NCBI GenBank assembly: GCA_007117175.1
Contig: SKGZ01000002.1
Location: 1 to 7,452 of the forward strand
Direction of reading: 5' to 3'
From: Bacteriovoracales bacterium
GTDB lineage: Bacteria > Bdellovibrionota > Bacteriovoracia > Bacteriovoracales > Bacteriovoracaceae
DNA: 7,452 nucleotides
The position numbers and the translations under genes were made by a program. Below the pieces are notes generated by a model. The model did no database searches and was not told where the DNA came from. It saw only the letters and a program-made list of their open reading frames with translations. Positions 1-6,220 of this stretch are shown here, in pieces (position 1 is the stretch's first letter; each line of letters starts with the position of its first letter).

Positions 1-10
1 AGCTTTTTTT

Positions 11-46
11 TTGCCAAAAAGTTGCCAAAAAGTACGCCGTTCTTTT
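11..46 (-). repeat. Repeated GCGTAC box, left copy, with 11-bp tandem repeat
   Basis: Read on the minus strand, positions 45-32 give AAAGAACGGCGTAC. This matches 547-560 at 13 of 14 positions and 687-700 at 12 of 14. Directly after it on that strand, an 11-bp unit (TTGCCAAAAAG on the plus strand) occurs twice in tandem at 11-21 and 22-32. The copy is inverted relative to the other two. The role is unknown: it could be a dispersed genomic repeat, a protein-binding site, or the edge of a small mobile cassette. The repetition is directly visible; any function is inference. Confidence 0.6.
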
Positions 47-90
47 GATTTTTTGTGGTTCAGGTATTTTTTAAGTCATGAGTAGTTTGA

Positions 91-119
91 TTGCCCCATT
101 TAGCACAATTCGATATTCT
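91..119 (+). promoter_or_regulatory. Possible sigma70-type promoter for the GNAT gene
   Basis: TTGCCC (91-96) and TATTCT (114-119) are separated by 17 bp. They resemble degenerate -35 and -10 hexamers. Transcription would begin near 126 and leave a leader of about 15 nt holding the AGGGAG ribosome-binding site. Both hexamers match the consensus only partly, and AT-rich DNA produces such matches by chance, so this is a tentative call. Confidence 0.25.
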
Positions 120-140
120 TGAAGAAATTATAGGGAGCGT

Positions 141-548
141 ATGGTTAGGTATAGTAATAAAAAAGAAGTTATTCATGATCTTGACGTCTCTGGTTTTTTT
201 GAAGGATGGCCCAACCATCCTGATGACGAGACATTAAAAAAAATATTATGTAATAGTCAGTTTATCCAGATGGCCATTGTTGATGTGAAACTAGTTGGTT
301 TTATCAATGCCATATCAGATTTAATATTGACAGCTTACATCCCACTTTTAGAAGTACTTCCTGAATATCAAGGTCAAGGGATTGGTCAAAAACTAGTTAC
401 AAAAATGAAAGAGCAACTCCAAAATTTCTATATGATTGATATCTGCTGTGATCAAGACATTATTTCTTTTTATGAAAAACTTAGTTTTAATCAAGGATAC
501 TCAATGAGTCTTCGCAATTATCAAAACCAAGCAGGATTTATTAAATAA
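141..548 (+). CDS. GNAT family N-acetyltransferase (small, substrate unknown)
   Basis: This 135-residue protein has the size and layout of a minimal GNAT domain, which transfers an acetyl group from acetyl-CoA to an amine. The acetyl-CoA pyrophosphate-binding motif is clear: residues 71-82 run from a beta strand into PEYQGQGIG (Q77, G78, G80, G82), followed by the helix KLVTKMKEQL. The C-terminal part, residues 105-127, has the FYEKLSF pattern and ends in LRNY, as in many single-domain GNATs. There is no signal peptide or membrane segment, so it should be cytoplasmic. The start is the first ATG after an in-frame stop. AGGGAG lies at 132-137, only 3 nt before the ATG, which is close. The gene stands alone between GCGTAC boxes, and its stop codon overlaps one of them. 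Nothing in the context points to a substrate. The family call is secure; any finer function would be a guess. Confidence 0.88.
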   Translation: MVRYSNKKEVIHDLDVSGFFEGWPNHPDDETLKKILCNSQFIQMAIVDVKLVGFINAISDLILTAYIPLLEVLPEYQGQGIGQKLVTKMKEQLQNFYMIDICCDQDIISFYEKLSFNQGYSMSLRNYQNQAGFIK

Positions 549-578
549 AGAACAGCGTACCTACATATGCTACCTTTT
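547..578 (+). repeat. Repeated GCGTAC box, middle copy
   Basis: AAAGAACAGCGTAC at 547-560 overlaps the last two bases of the GNAT stop codon and matches the left copy (minus strand) at 13 of 14 positions. The following bases are less regular than in the other copies, but ACCT recurs at 559 and 572, and the second occurrence reads ACCTTTT. Together with the left copy it forms an inverted pair around the GNAT gene. Role unknown. Confidence 0.5.
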
Positions 579-604
579 AATTTAGCCTAGCGTAGATAGA
601 TCAT

Positions 605-630
605 AAATATTTTACAAGGGGAATATTTTT
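605..630 (+). terminator. Weak AT-only hairpin downstream of the GNAT gene
   Basis: AAATATT (605-611) and its complement AATATTT (622-628) flank a 10-nt loop and are followed by two more T residues. The stem has no G or C and would be unstable, so it is at best a poor intrinsic terminator. I found no better terminator between the GNAT and ftsK genes. The rest of 549-770 holds the two GCGTAC boxes, a 10-bp palindrome AATCATGATT (656-665), and no convincing small gene. Confidence 0.15.
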
Positions 631-686
631 GCTGAAAGTGATCAAGATAACCTCAAATCATGATTATTCATAAATGGTAGGTTAAA

Positions 687-720
687 AAAGGATGGCGTAC
701 CTTTTGTGACCTTTTGTGAC
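687..720 (+). repeat. Repeated GCGTAC box, right copy, with 10-bp tandem repeat
   Basis: AAAGGATGGCGTAC (687-700) matches the left copy at 12 of 14 positions. It is followed by two perfect tandem copies of CTTTTGTGAC (701-710, 711-720), then a third degenerate unit starting CCCTTTCGC. The order of box then phased T-rich repeat is the same as in the left copy, although the repeat units differ (10 versus 11 bp). It ends about 11 bp before the possible ftsK -35 element, so it could be an operator or activator site. It could equally be a dispersed repeat. Confidence 0.6.
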
Positions 721-731
721 CCCTTTCGCTA

Positions 732-761
732 TTGCCCAAGTTATCTTTTTGCTGCTAAGCT
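732..761 (+). promoter_or_regulatory. Possible ftsK promoter giving a nearly leaderless mRNA
   Basis: TTGCCC (732-737) and TAAGCT (756-761) are 18 bp apart. If used, transcription would start around 768-771, at or next to the ftsK ATG, which fits the absence of a Shine-Dalgarno sequence. The same TTGCCC hexamer appears in the candidate GNAT promoter. The -10 match is poor, so this is a low-confidence proposal. Confidence 0.2.
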
Positions 762-770
762 AAATGTGAT

Positions 771-3014
771 ATGTTGGTTAAAAGAATAGCTAAAATTAGT
801 TTACTGTTGTTGGGAACGCTAAGCGTTATTAACTTCTTTTATTTCTATTTTTCCGCCAATCTGCCAGACAATGCTTTTGCCATTAGTTCGCAAAGTGAGA
901 GTTCTTCGCTAGTGAGTTATTACTTTTTTTCTGCCATGGTTTTACTGAGTTTCTACACAGGACCGTGGGTTTTCTTTAGTGCACTGGTGATGGCAGCGCG
1001 ATTTTACTATCGAAGGCAAACCTATGAGTTTGCTCATGGGAGCACTGAGCTTTCCATTTTAGCTTTAAGTTTACTCAGTTGTTTATTTGTCAGTTTGACT
1101 ATCGAACCGCAATTGGTGGGAGAAGGATTAGCTTATTACTTGAATTTGCAAATGAGCTACCCCATCTTTGCTTCACTGGCCTTAGTGAGTAGTGTTTTAC
1201 TGGTTTTTTCATTGGCCGGCTGGTCGTGGCAAAACCTTAAGCAAATTTGCCGCACTTATTATCAGCGCTGGCAAATGCTTTATCAGAAGCTGGCGGGAAG
1301 TTTTAATTTTCTTGGTAAAAAGTCACAAGCTCTGATGAAGGATCCGGTGGGGCAAATTAGTTATCAGTATAAAATGAAGCTGAAAAATTTTGCAAAGCCG
1401 CAGGATGATGAAAGATTGGATGAAGCGGAGGTTATTGAGACCAGTGCGGCAGTTCCCTCTATGGATCATGCCATTCAAGAAGAACTTCCTATTAAGAAAA
1501 AAGCCAATTCGAAAATGAACTTTGATGAAATGATTGATTCACTGGCGGTGCAAAAAAATGACAAGCCCGTTTATCAAGGGCCGGATCAGCAATACTTTGA
1601 TGGCATTATTCAGTGCTTGGAAGAAAAACTAGCCGAATTTAAGATTCAGGGAAAAATTATCAATATTTTAAAAGGTCCGGTGGTGGATACTTTTGAGTTG
1701 GAGTTAGGTCCTGGGGTCAAGGTTTCCAAGGTGACCGGTATTTCTGAAGATCTTAGCTTGGCCCTTTCTGGGGCTCCTTTGCGGATTGTTTATCCCATGA
1801 AAGGAAAAACCACCGTGGGCATAGAAGTGCCTCGCAGCCCGCGCGAGATTATTTATCTGGATGACGTTCTCAATACTAAGGAATTTAAAAACTGTCAGCA
1901 CAGTTTGCCAGTGGTGTTGGGACAAGACGCTTTTGGTCAGGTCAGTGTGGTGGACTTAGCGCAAATGCCGCATATGCTAGTAGCGGGTTCTACCGGAGCT
2001 GGTAAATCTGTTTTTATTAATACTTTATTAGTGTCTTTGTTGGTGAAATTAGATCATCACAAGATGAAGCTTTTATTGATTGATCCCAAGCAATTAGAGT
2101 TAGCCTTGTATGCCAAATTACCCCATCTGTTGATGCCGGTGATTACTGAGGCCAAGATGGCTTCTTATGCGCTACTATGGGCCTGCGAGGAGATGGAGCG
2201 GCGTTATTCCATTTTAAAAGAAATGGGAGTGAGAAATATTGATGGCTTTAATGATAAGTTAGATCGGGCCTCAAGAGCAGAGTTGGCGGCTATTCAAGAG
2301 TTTTATAGTGATGATCAGGATTGGTTTTTGCCCCATATTGTAGTGATTGTGGATGAGTTTGCTGATTTGATTTTAACCAAGGTGGGCAAGGAAATTGAGA
2401 CTAATATTTGCCGCCTAGCTGCCAAGGCCAGAGCGGCAGGCATTCATTTAATTGTGGCCACTCAAAGACCTTCAGTGGATGTGATCACTGGTCTGATTAA
2501 GTCCAATTTTCCCACCCGCGTCTCCTTTAGGGTGACTTCTCCTATGGACTCTAGAACTATTTTAAATTCGATGGGGGCAGAAAAGCTTTTGGGTAAAGGG
2601 GATTTACTTTACAAACACGGCATTGAAATGGGGCGTTATCACTCGGCCTATATTGATGAGGTGGAAATTGAGAATTTTATTCGCAGGATTTATAGCCAAG
2701 AAACTCATTTTGATGATTCTGCCATGGACTTTTTAGAGCGGGCCCAAGAGGGGCAAGTGATGCTCAGTGAGGATAGTTCCTCAATGGGTGGAGCAGCGCA
2801 AGAAGATGAGTTGTATGGGGAAGCGGTGAGTATAGTGACCAACTTAAGGGCTGCCTCGGCTTCCATGCTGCAGCGCCGTTTGAAAATAGGCTATAATCGA
2901 GCTGCCAATTTAATTGAGATGATGGAGCGGCAAGGGGTGGTTGGACCTCAACAGGGCTCTAAGCCGCGAAAAGTTTTGATGGCTAATGAGCGTTCTAATG
3001 CGCCGAGCCTATAA
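771..3014 (+). CDS. ftsK: DNA translocase FtsK/SpoIIIE
   Basis: FtsK is a membrane-anchored hexameric ATPase at the division septum. It pumps chromosome ends apart and, in many bacteria, activates XerCD recombination at dif. The 747-residue length matches the short FtsK/SpoIIIE class rather than the long-linker E. coli form. Residues 7-28, 46-79, 93-111 and 130-152 are hydrophobic and give four or five membrane segments. A charged linker follows (about 155-265), then the motor: alpha region about 270-390, Walker A GSTGAGKS at 406-413, Walker B IVVIVDEF at 523-530, and the family block ATQRPSVDVITGLIKSNFPT at 563-582. Residues 680-738 form the winged-helix gamma domain that reads DNA polarity (LQRRLKIGYNRAANLIE). 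No key residue is missing. The start is the only ATG after the upstream in-frame stop at 756-758 that keeps the first membrane helix whole. No Shine-Dalgarno sequence precedes it. The next gene, rpsB, is 157 nt away and probably transcribed separately. Confidence 0.95.
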   Translation: MLVKRIAKISLLLLGTLSVINFFYFYFSANLPDNAFAISSQSESSSLVSYYFFSAMVLLSFYTGPWVFFSALVMAARFYYRRQTYEFAHGSTELSILALSLLSCLFVSLTIEPQLVGEGLAYYLNLQMSYPIFASLALVSSVLLVFSLAGWSWQNLKQICRTYYQRWQMLYQKLAGSFNFLGKKSQALMKDPVGQISYQYKMKLKNFAKPQDDERLDEAEVIETSAAVPSMDHAIQEELPIKKKANSKMNFDEMIDSLAVQKNDKPVYQGPDQQYFDGIIQCLEEKLAEFKIQGKIINILKGPVVDTFELELGPGVKVSKVTGISEDLSLALSGAPLRIVYPMKGKTTVGIEVPRSPREIIYLDDVLNTKEFKNCQHSLPVVLGQDAFGQVSVVDLAQMPHMLVAGSTGAGKSVFINTLLVSLLVKLDHHKMKLLLIDPKQLELALYAKLPHLLMPVITEAKMASYALLWACEEMERRYSILKEMGVRNIDGFNDKLDRASRAELAAIQEFYSDDQDWFLPHIVVIVDEFADLILTKVGKEIETNICRLAAKARAAGIHLIVATQRPSVDVITGLIKSNFPTRVSFRVTSPMDSRTILNSMGAEKLLGKGDLLYKHGIEMGRYHSAYIDEVEIENFIRRIYSQETHFDDSAMDFLERAQEGQVMLSEDSSSMGGAAQEDELYGEAVSIVTNLRAASASMLQRRLKIGYNRAANLIEMMERQGVVGPQQGSKPRKVLMANERSNAPSL

Positions 3015-3032
3015 GAGATTTCTTGTCTCTTA
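3012..3032 (+). terminator. Hairpin at the ftsK stop codon, possible weak terminator
   Basis: TAAGAGA (3012-3018, beginning with the ftsK stop codon) is exactly complementary to TCTCTTA (3026-3032), leaving a 7-nt loop. The 7-bp stem is real, but no T tract follows, so it does not meet the usual picture of a rho-independent terminator. It may protect the mRNA end, attenuate read-through into rpsB, or be incidental. Confidence 0.3.
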
Positions 3033-3051
3033 CAACCTTGTGTGTTAATAA
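3023..3051 (+). promoter_or_regulatory. Possible rpsB operon promoter
   Basis: TTGTCT (3023-3028) and TAATAA (3046-3051) are 17 bp apart, with a TG (3041-3042) a few bases upstream of the -10. A start near 3058 would give an rpsB leader of about 114 nt. The hexamers are partial matches and the -35 overlaps the hairpin at the ftsK stop. A ribosomal protein operon is expected to have a strong promoter here, so the location is reasonable even though the exact elements are uncertain. Confidence 0.25.
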
Positions 3052-3102
3052 ACAATCTACAGTCAAACCAAAAATTAATCGTTCCACTTGGATCGTCTGG
3101 TA

Positions 3103-3207
3103 AGCTAGCTGAAATTGACAGGCTGGCGTGCTAGCAGGGGCGATGAGTTTTAACGAACCAAAGGAGAATTTATGTCAAACGCAATGGAAATCAAGGACTT
3201 GCTAGCA
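3103..3207 (+). promoter_or_regulatory. Candidate structured rpsB leader with alternative pairings
   Basis: Three self-complementary GCTAGC cores lie at 3104-3109, 3130-3135 and 3201-3206, the last within rpsB codons 10-12. The second and third sit in the 8-bp palindrome TGCTAGCA and can pair over 3129-3138 with 3198-3207 (nine Watson-Crick pairs and one G-U). That pairing would loop out the AAGGAG ribosome-binding site (3161-3166) and the start codon. The first core can instead pair with the second, or with GCTGGC at 3122-3127. In E. coli, S2 represses rpsB-tsf through its 5' leader, so an autoregulatory structure is expected in this position. This particular fold is my inference. Confidence 0.35.
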
Positions 3208-3966
3208 GCAGGAGCCCACTTCGGTCACCAAACTGAAAAGTGGAATCCCAAGATGAAGAAGTATGTCTTTGGACAGAGAAATGGTATTTACATCATTGAT
3301 CTGACACAAACAGTGAATCAAGCTAAAAAAGCATTTGAATTTCTTAAGAAAAATTCCAGTGCAGGAAAGAGTGTTTTGTTTGTGGCTTCTAAGAGACAAG
3401 CAAGAGAGACAGTGAAGCAAGCCGCTGAAGAGTGTGGCGCGTTTTATGTCACCAATCGTTGGTTGGGGGGAATGTTAACTAATTATAAAACCATTTCATT
3501 ATCAGTGGATAAATTGCGCAAAGTTGAGAAGATGAAAGAAAACGGTGATTTTTCTTTATTAACTAAAAAAGAGCAATCTAAGGTCAATAAGGAAGTTGAG
3601 AAGCTGGAGAAAAACTTAGGCGGGATTAAGGAAATGCGTAAGTTACCAGGCGCGATCTTTGTGATTGATCCAAATGTAGAGCATATTGCAGTGAAAGAAG
3701 CCAATAATTTAGGGATCCCAGTCATTGCCATTACAGATACTAATTGCGATCCAACTGGTGTGGATTATGTCATTCCAGGAAATGACGATGCGATTAAATC
3801 CATTAAGCTTTTTACTGAGTATTTTGCCAATGCAGTCAGTTCAGGTGGTAGTAAAGCTCGCAAGTCAGATGATAAGGACATTGATCGCGATGTAGCCCTG
3901 GAAAAAGAGATTCTTGCTAAGTTTGAAAATGACATTGAATTAAAAGAAGAGAGTGAAGATCTATAG
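3172..3966 (+). CDS. rpsB: 30S ribosomal protein S2
   Basis: S2 is a late-assembling protein of the small ribosomal subunit, bound between head and body, and is needed for S1 docking. The sequence shows the family landmarks throughout: AGAHFGHQT at 13-21, WNPKMKKYVFG at 24-34, NRWLGGMLTN at 95-104, LPGAIFVIDP at 158-167, and DTNCDPTGVDYVIPGNDDA at 189-207. Residues 110-155 form the charged coiled-coil insertion. The 264-residue length exceeds the 241 of E. coli S2 mainly because of a charged, acidic C-terminal tail from about residue 225. The start is well fixed by AAGGAG 5 nt upstream. The gene heads the operon with tsf, the usual bacterial arrangement, and its 5' leader may carry an autoregulatory fold. 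Confidence 0.98.
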   Translation: MSNAMEIKDLLAAGAHFGHQTEKWNPKMKKYVFGQRNGIYIIDLTQTVNQAKKAFEFLKKNSSAGKSVLFVASKRQARETVKQAAEECGAFYVTNRWLGGMLTNYKTISLSVDKLRKVEKMKENGDFSLLTKKEQSKVNKEVEKLEKNLGGIKEMRKLPGAIFVIDPNVEHIAVKEANNLGIPVIAITDTNCDPTGVDYVIPGNDDAIKSIKLFTEYFANAVSSGGSKARKSDDKDIDRDVALEKEILAKFENDIELKEESEDL

Positions 3967-3998
3967 AATTTAAAACTACTTGAATACGGAGAAATATT

Positions 3999-4925
3999 AT
4001 GAGTTTTTCAGCAGCAGACGTGAAAGAATTAAGAGAGAGCACCGGTGCCGGGATGATGGATTGCAAAAAGGCCCTTACTGAGTGCAATGGTGATAAAGAA
4101 AAGGCAATTGATTTTTTGAGAACTAAGGGGTTGGCAGCGGTTGCTAAAAAGCAGAGTCGTGTCGCCGCTGAAGGGACCATCAGTGTGAAAACATCTCAAA
4201 ATGCAGCTGTTGCCTTAGAGGTGAACTGCGAAACTGACTTTGTGGCCAAAAATGAAGACTTTATTCGCTTTGCCAATGATTCCGCAGATTTTTTACTAGC
4301 CAATGAAAATTTGAACACTGTGGAAGAGTTATTGAATTCTAAGACTGGGAATCAAACTTTTTCAGAGCGTCTTAACGAGTTAACCCTTAAGATTGGTGAA
4401 AAGATTGATGTTCGCCGTTTTAAACGAATGAATCTTAAGTCAGAGCACGGTCATTATGGTCACTATATTCACGGTGGTAGAATTGGTGTTTTAGTGGAGA
4501 TGAAAACTGATAATGCGGTGAATGGAAAAAATGAAATTGAAGAGCTAGGCAAGGATCTTTGCATGCATATTGCTGCTTCTGATACTCGTTTTATCAATGA
4601 AAGTGATATCGATGAGAACTTTAAGGCCAGAGAAGCTGAGATCTATGCTGCTCAATTAAAAGAGCAGGGCAAACCTGAAAATATGATTGAAAATATCGTG
4701 AAGGGAAAACTTGCTAAATTGGCTTCTGAAGTTTGTCTTTATCAGCAAAAGTTTATTAAAAACCCCGACGAGACAGTTTCTCAATTGATTGCCAATGTGG
4801 AGAAAAAAACTGGATTGAAAATACAGGTTTCAGAATTCAGCAAAATGGTTCTAGGTGAAGGGATTGAGAAAAAACAAGAAAACTTTGCTGAGGAAATTGC
4901 CAAAATTCAAACAGGCTCACATTAG
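3999..4925 (+). CDS. tsf: Elongation factor Ts
   Basis: EF-Ts is the guanine nucleotide exchange factor that recharges EF-Tu with GTP during translation elongation. The N-terminal UBA-like domain carries [13 protein letters not shown] (14-26). The EF-Tu contact motif TDFVAKN lies at 79-85, with D80 and F81 at the same numbers as the key E. coli residues. The dimerisation-type core follows: [11 protein letters not shown] (158-168), [11 protein letters not shown] (189-199), and [15 protein letters not shown] to [13 protein letters not shown] (224-264). At 308 residues it is somewhat longer than the 283 of E. coli. A short histidine-rich stretch, [11 protein letters not shown] (150-160), precedes the RIGVLV strand. 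GGAG at 3988-3991 lies 7 nt before the ATG. The 32-nt gap to rpsB contains no hairpin-plus-T terminator, so co-expression with S2 seems unattenuated. Confidence 0.98.
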   Translation: MSFSAADVKELRESTGAGMMDCKKALTECNGDKEKAIDFLRTKGLAAVAKKQSRVAAEGTISVKTSQNAAVALEVNCETDFVAKNEDFIRFANDSADFLLANENLNTVEELLNSKTGNQTFSERLNELTLKIGEKIDVRRFKRMNLKSEHGHYGHYIHGGRIGVLVEMKTDNAVNGKNEIEELGKDLCMHIAASDTRFINESDIDENFKAREAEIYAAQLKEQGKPENMIENIVKGKLAKLASEVCLYQQKFIKNPDETVSQLIANVEKKTGLKIQVSEFSKMVLGEGIEKKQENFAEEIAKIQTGSH

Positions 4926-4927
4926 AA

Positions 4928-5638
4928 ATGATGAAGTATCAGCGCGTTCTGTTAAAAGTGTCTGGTGAAGCACTTTCTGGAAGTGCGGGCTTTGGAATTG
5001 ATAATTCTATTTTAGAAGAGATTGCCAAGGAAATTGTGGCAGTTGCTGAGATGGGTGTGGAAGTGGCCATCGTTGTAGGCGGTGGCAATATTCACCGCGG
5101 GGTCTCGGGAGCCATTAAGGGTATGGATCGTGCCAGTTCCGACTATATGGGTATGGTGGCTACCATGCTGAATGCTCTGGCATTGCAAGATTGTTTAGAG
5201 CGCAAAGGTCATTTCACAAGAGTTCAGTCTGCTATTGATATGAGAGAAGTCTCTGAGCCTTATATTCGCAGACGAGCGGTTCGCCATTTAGAAAAAAAAC
5301 GAATCGTCATTTTTGCTGCGGGCACTGGCAATCCTTATTTTACTACTGATACCACTGCTGCATTAAGGGCCAATGAAATTGGGGCTGATATTATTCTTAA
5401 GGCGACCAAGGTTGATGGGATTTATGATAAAGATCCTATGGAGAATAAGGACGCGGTTAAATACGATCAGCTAACTTACTCTGAAGTCATTAGTCAGGGA
5501 TTAAAAGTGATGGACACCACAGCGGTGACTCTTTGTATGGAGAACCAGATGAAGATTGTTGTTTTTAATTTCTTTGAAAAAGATGCTTTCAAAAGAATTA
5601 TTCAAGGTGAAGCTGTAGGGACATTAGTACAGAGGTAA
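4928..5638 (+). CDS. pyrH: Uridylate kinase (UMP kinase)
   Basis: PyrH phosphorylates UMP to UDP with ATP, the step that commits UMP to UTP, CTP and UDP-sugars. It is a hexamer of the amino acid kinase fold, typically activated by GTP and inhibited by UTP. Visible motifs are LLKVSGEAL (8-16), [10 protein letters not shown] (49-58), [10 protein letters not shown] (67-76), [11 protein letters not shown] (132-142), [13 protein letters not shown] (158-170), and VMDTTA (194-199) near the nucleotide site. The 236-residue length is normal (241 in E. coli). The gene begins 2 nt after the tsf stop with two consecutive ATG codons (4928 and 4931). No good Shine-Dalgarno sequence is seen, so translation is probably coupled to tsf and either ATG may be used. 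Confidence 0.97.
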   Translation: MMKYQRVLLKVSGEALSGSAGFGIDNSILEEIAKEIVAVAEMGVEVAIVVGGGNIHRGVSGAIKGMDRASSDYMGMVATMLNALALQDCLERKGHFTRVQSAIDMREVSEPYIRRRAVRHLEKKRIVIFAAGTGNPYFTTDTTAALRANEIGADIILKATKVDGIYDKDPMENKDAVKYDQLTYSEVISQGLKVMDTTAVTLCMENQMKIVVFNFFEKDAFKRIIQGEAVGTLVQR

Positions 5639-5652
5639 GTCCAGAGAAAGGT

Positions 5653-5657
5653 GGAGG
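5653..5657 (+). promoter_or_regulatory. frr ribosome-binding site that fixes the start at 5663
   Basis: GGAGG sits 5 nt before the ATG at 5663, an ideal Shine-Dalgarno distance. The reading frame is also open from a GTG at 5651, but that GTG has no suitably placed site of its own, and using it would place this GGAGG inside the gene. The ATG start also yields a protein that aligns from residue 1 with E. coli RRF. Confidence 0.85.
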
Positions 5658-5662
5658 AAAAA

Positions 5663-6220
5663 ATGATTGAGCAAATTAAGAAAGAAATGCAAGAGGGAAT
5701 GGAGAAGGCCATAAAGGTCTTATCGCAAAACCTTTCTAAGTTGAGGACTGGTCGCGCCAATCCATCGGTCTTGGATAATGTAATGGTTGATTATTACGGA
5801 ACTGCCACTCCTATTAAGCAGGTGGGGCAAATAAGCACACCAGAGGCTAGGCTTTTACAAATCCAACCTTTTGATAAATCCATGATCGGGGCGATTGAAA
5901 AGGCGATTTTTTCAGCTAATTTAGGGGTGACTCCATCAAATGATGGTAATTTAGTTCGTATTCCTTTTCCCGCTTTAACAGAAGAGACTCGTAAGGACTT
6001 GGTTCGCGATGTTAAGAAGTTAGCCGAAGAAGCCCGAGTGGTTGTTCGCAATGTGAGACGAGATTATAATGATCAGGTGAAAAAATCTGAAAAAAATAAG
6101 GAAATCTCTGAAGATGAGTCTAAAAAACATCAAGCAGAGATTCAAAAAGTCACTGATCGCTATATAGAACAAATTGATGAGATTTTAAGCAAAAAAGAAA
6201 AAGAGTTAATGACGGTCTAA
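5663..6220 (+). CDS. frr: Ribosome recycling factor
   Basis: RRF splits the post-termination ribosome together with EF-G. From the ATG at 5663 the protein is 185 residues, the same as E. coli RRF. The family pattern is continuous: SKLRTGRANPSVLD (25-38) in the first long helix of domain I, YYGTATP (44-50) at the hinge to domain II, FDKSM (70-74), PFPALTEETRKDLV (101-114), and ARVVVRNVRRDYND (124-137). The last of these includes R132, an arginine known to be important for E. coli RRF binding to 23S rRNA. KNKEISEDE (144-152) and the C-terminal helix follow. An alternative GTG start at 5651 would add MEEK but is disfavoured. The stop TAA shares its last base with the uppS ATG, which indicates translational coupling. 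Confidence 0.97.
   Translation: MIEQIKKEMQEGMEKAIKVLSQNLSKLRTGRANPSVLDNVMVDYYGTATPIKQVGQISTPEARLLQIQPFDKSMIGAIEKAIFSANLGVTPSNDGNLVRIPFPALTEETRKDLVRDVKKLAEEARVVVRNVRRDYNDQVKKSEKNKEISEDESKKHQAEIQKVTDRYIEQIDEILSKKEKELMTV

Noticed and set aside
1..12. AGC followed by nine T residues at the window start, like the tail of an intrinsic terminator
   Set aside because: Any stem would lie outside the window, so a terminator cannot be supported. The AGCTT edge also resembles a HindIII cut end, but this may be chance.
549..770. Integron-style attC site after the GNAT gene
   Set aside because: GNAT genes are common integron cargo, but I could not find paired RYYYAAC and GTTRRRY core sites in the right arrangement, and no integrase gene is present.
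1704..1925. Open frame on the minus strand inside ftsK
   Set aside because: It lies opposite the conserved part of the FtsK motor, has no recognisable family motif, and is best explained as a shadow of the coding strand.
3115..3120. Perfect TTGACA hexamer in the rpsB leader
   Set aside because: No TATAAT-like hexamer lies 16-18 bp downstream (3137-3144 is G-rich), and it sits within the proposed leader fold, so I do not call a promoter here.
3967..3998. Attenuator between rpsB and tsf
   Set aside because: The 32-nt spacer has no stem followed by a T tract, only the tsf ribosome-binding site.
3202..4180. Three minus-strand open frames (3202-3420, 3483-3731, 3917-4180) opposite rpsB and tsf
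   Set aside because: They are antisense to highly conserved ribosomal genes, lack family features, and have compositions expected from the reverse complement of those genes.
5794..6051. Minus-strand open frame opposite frr
   Set aside because: Antisense shadow of RRF with no independent support such as a ribosome-binding site or known domain.
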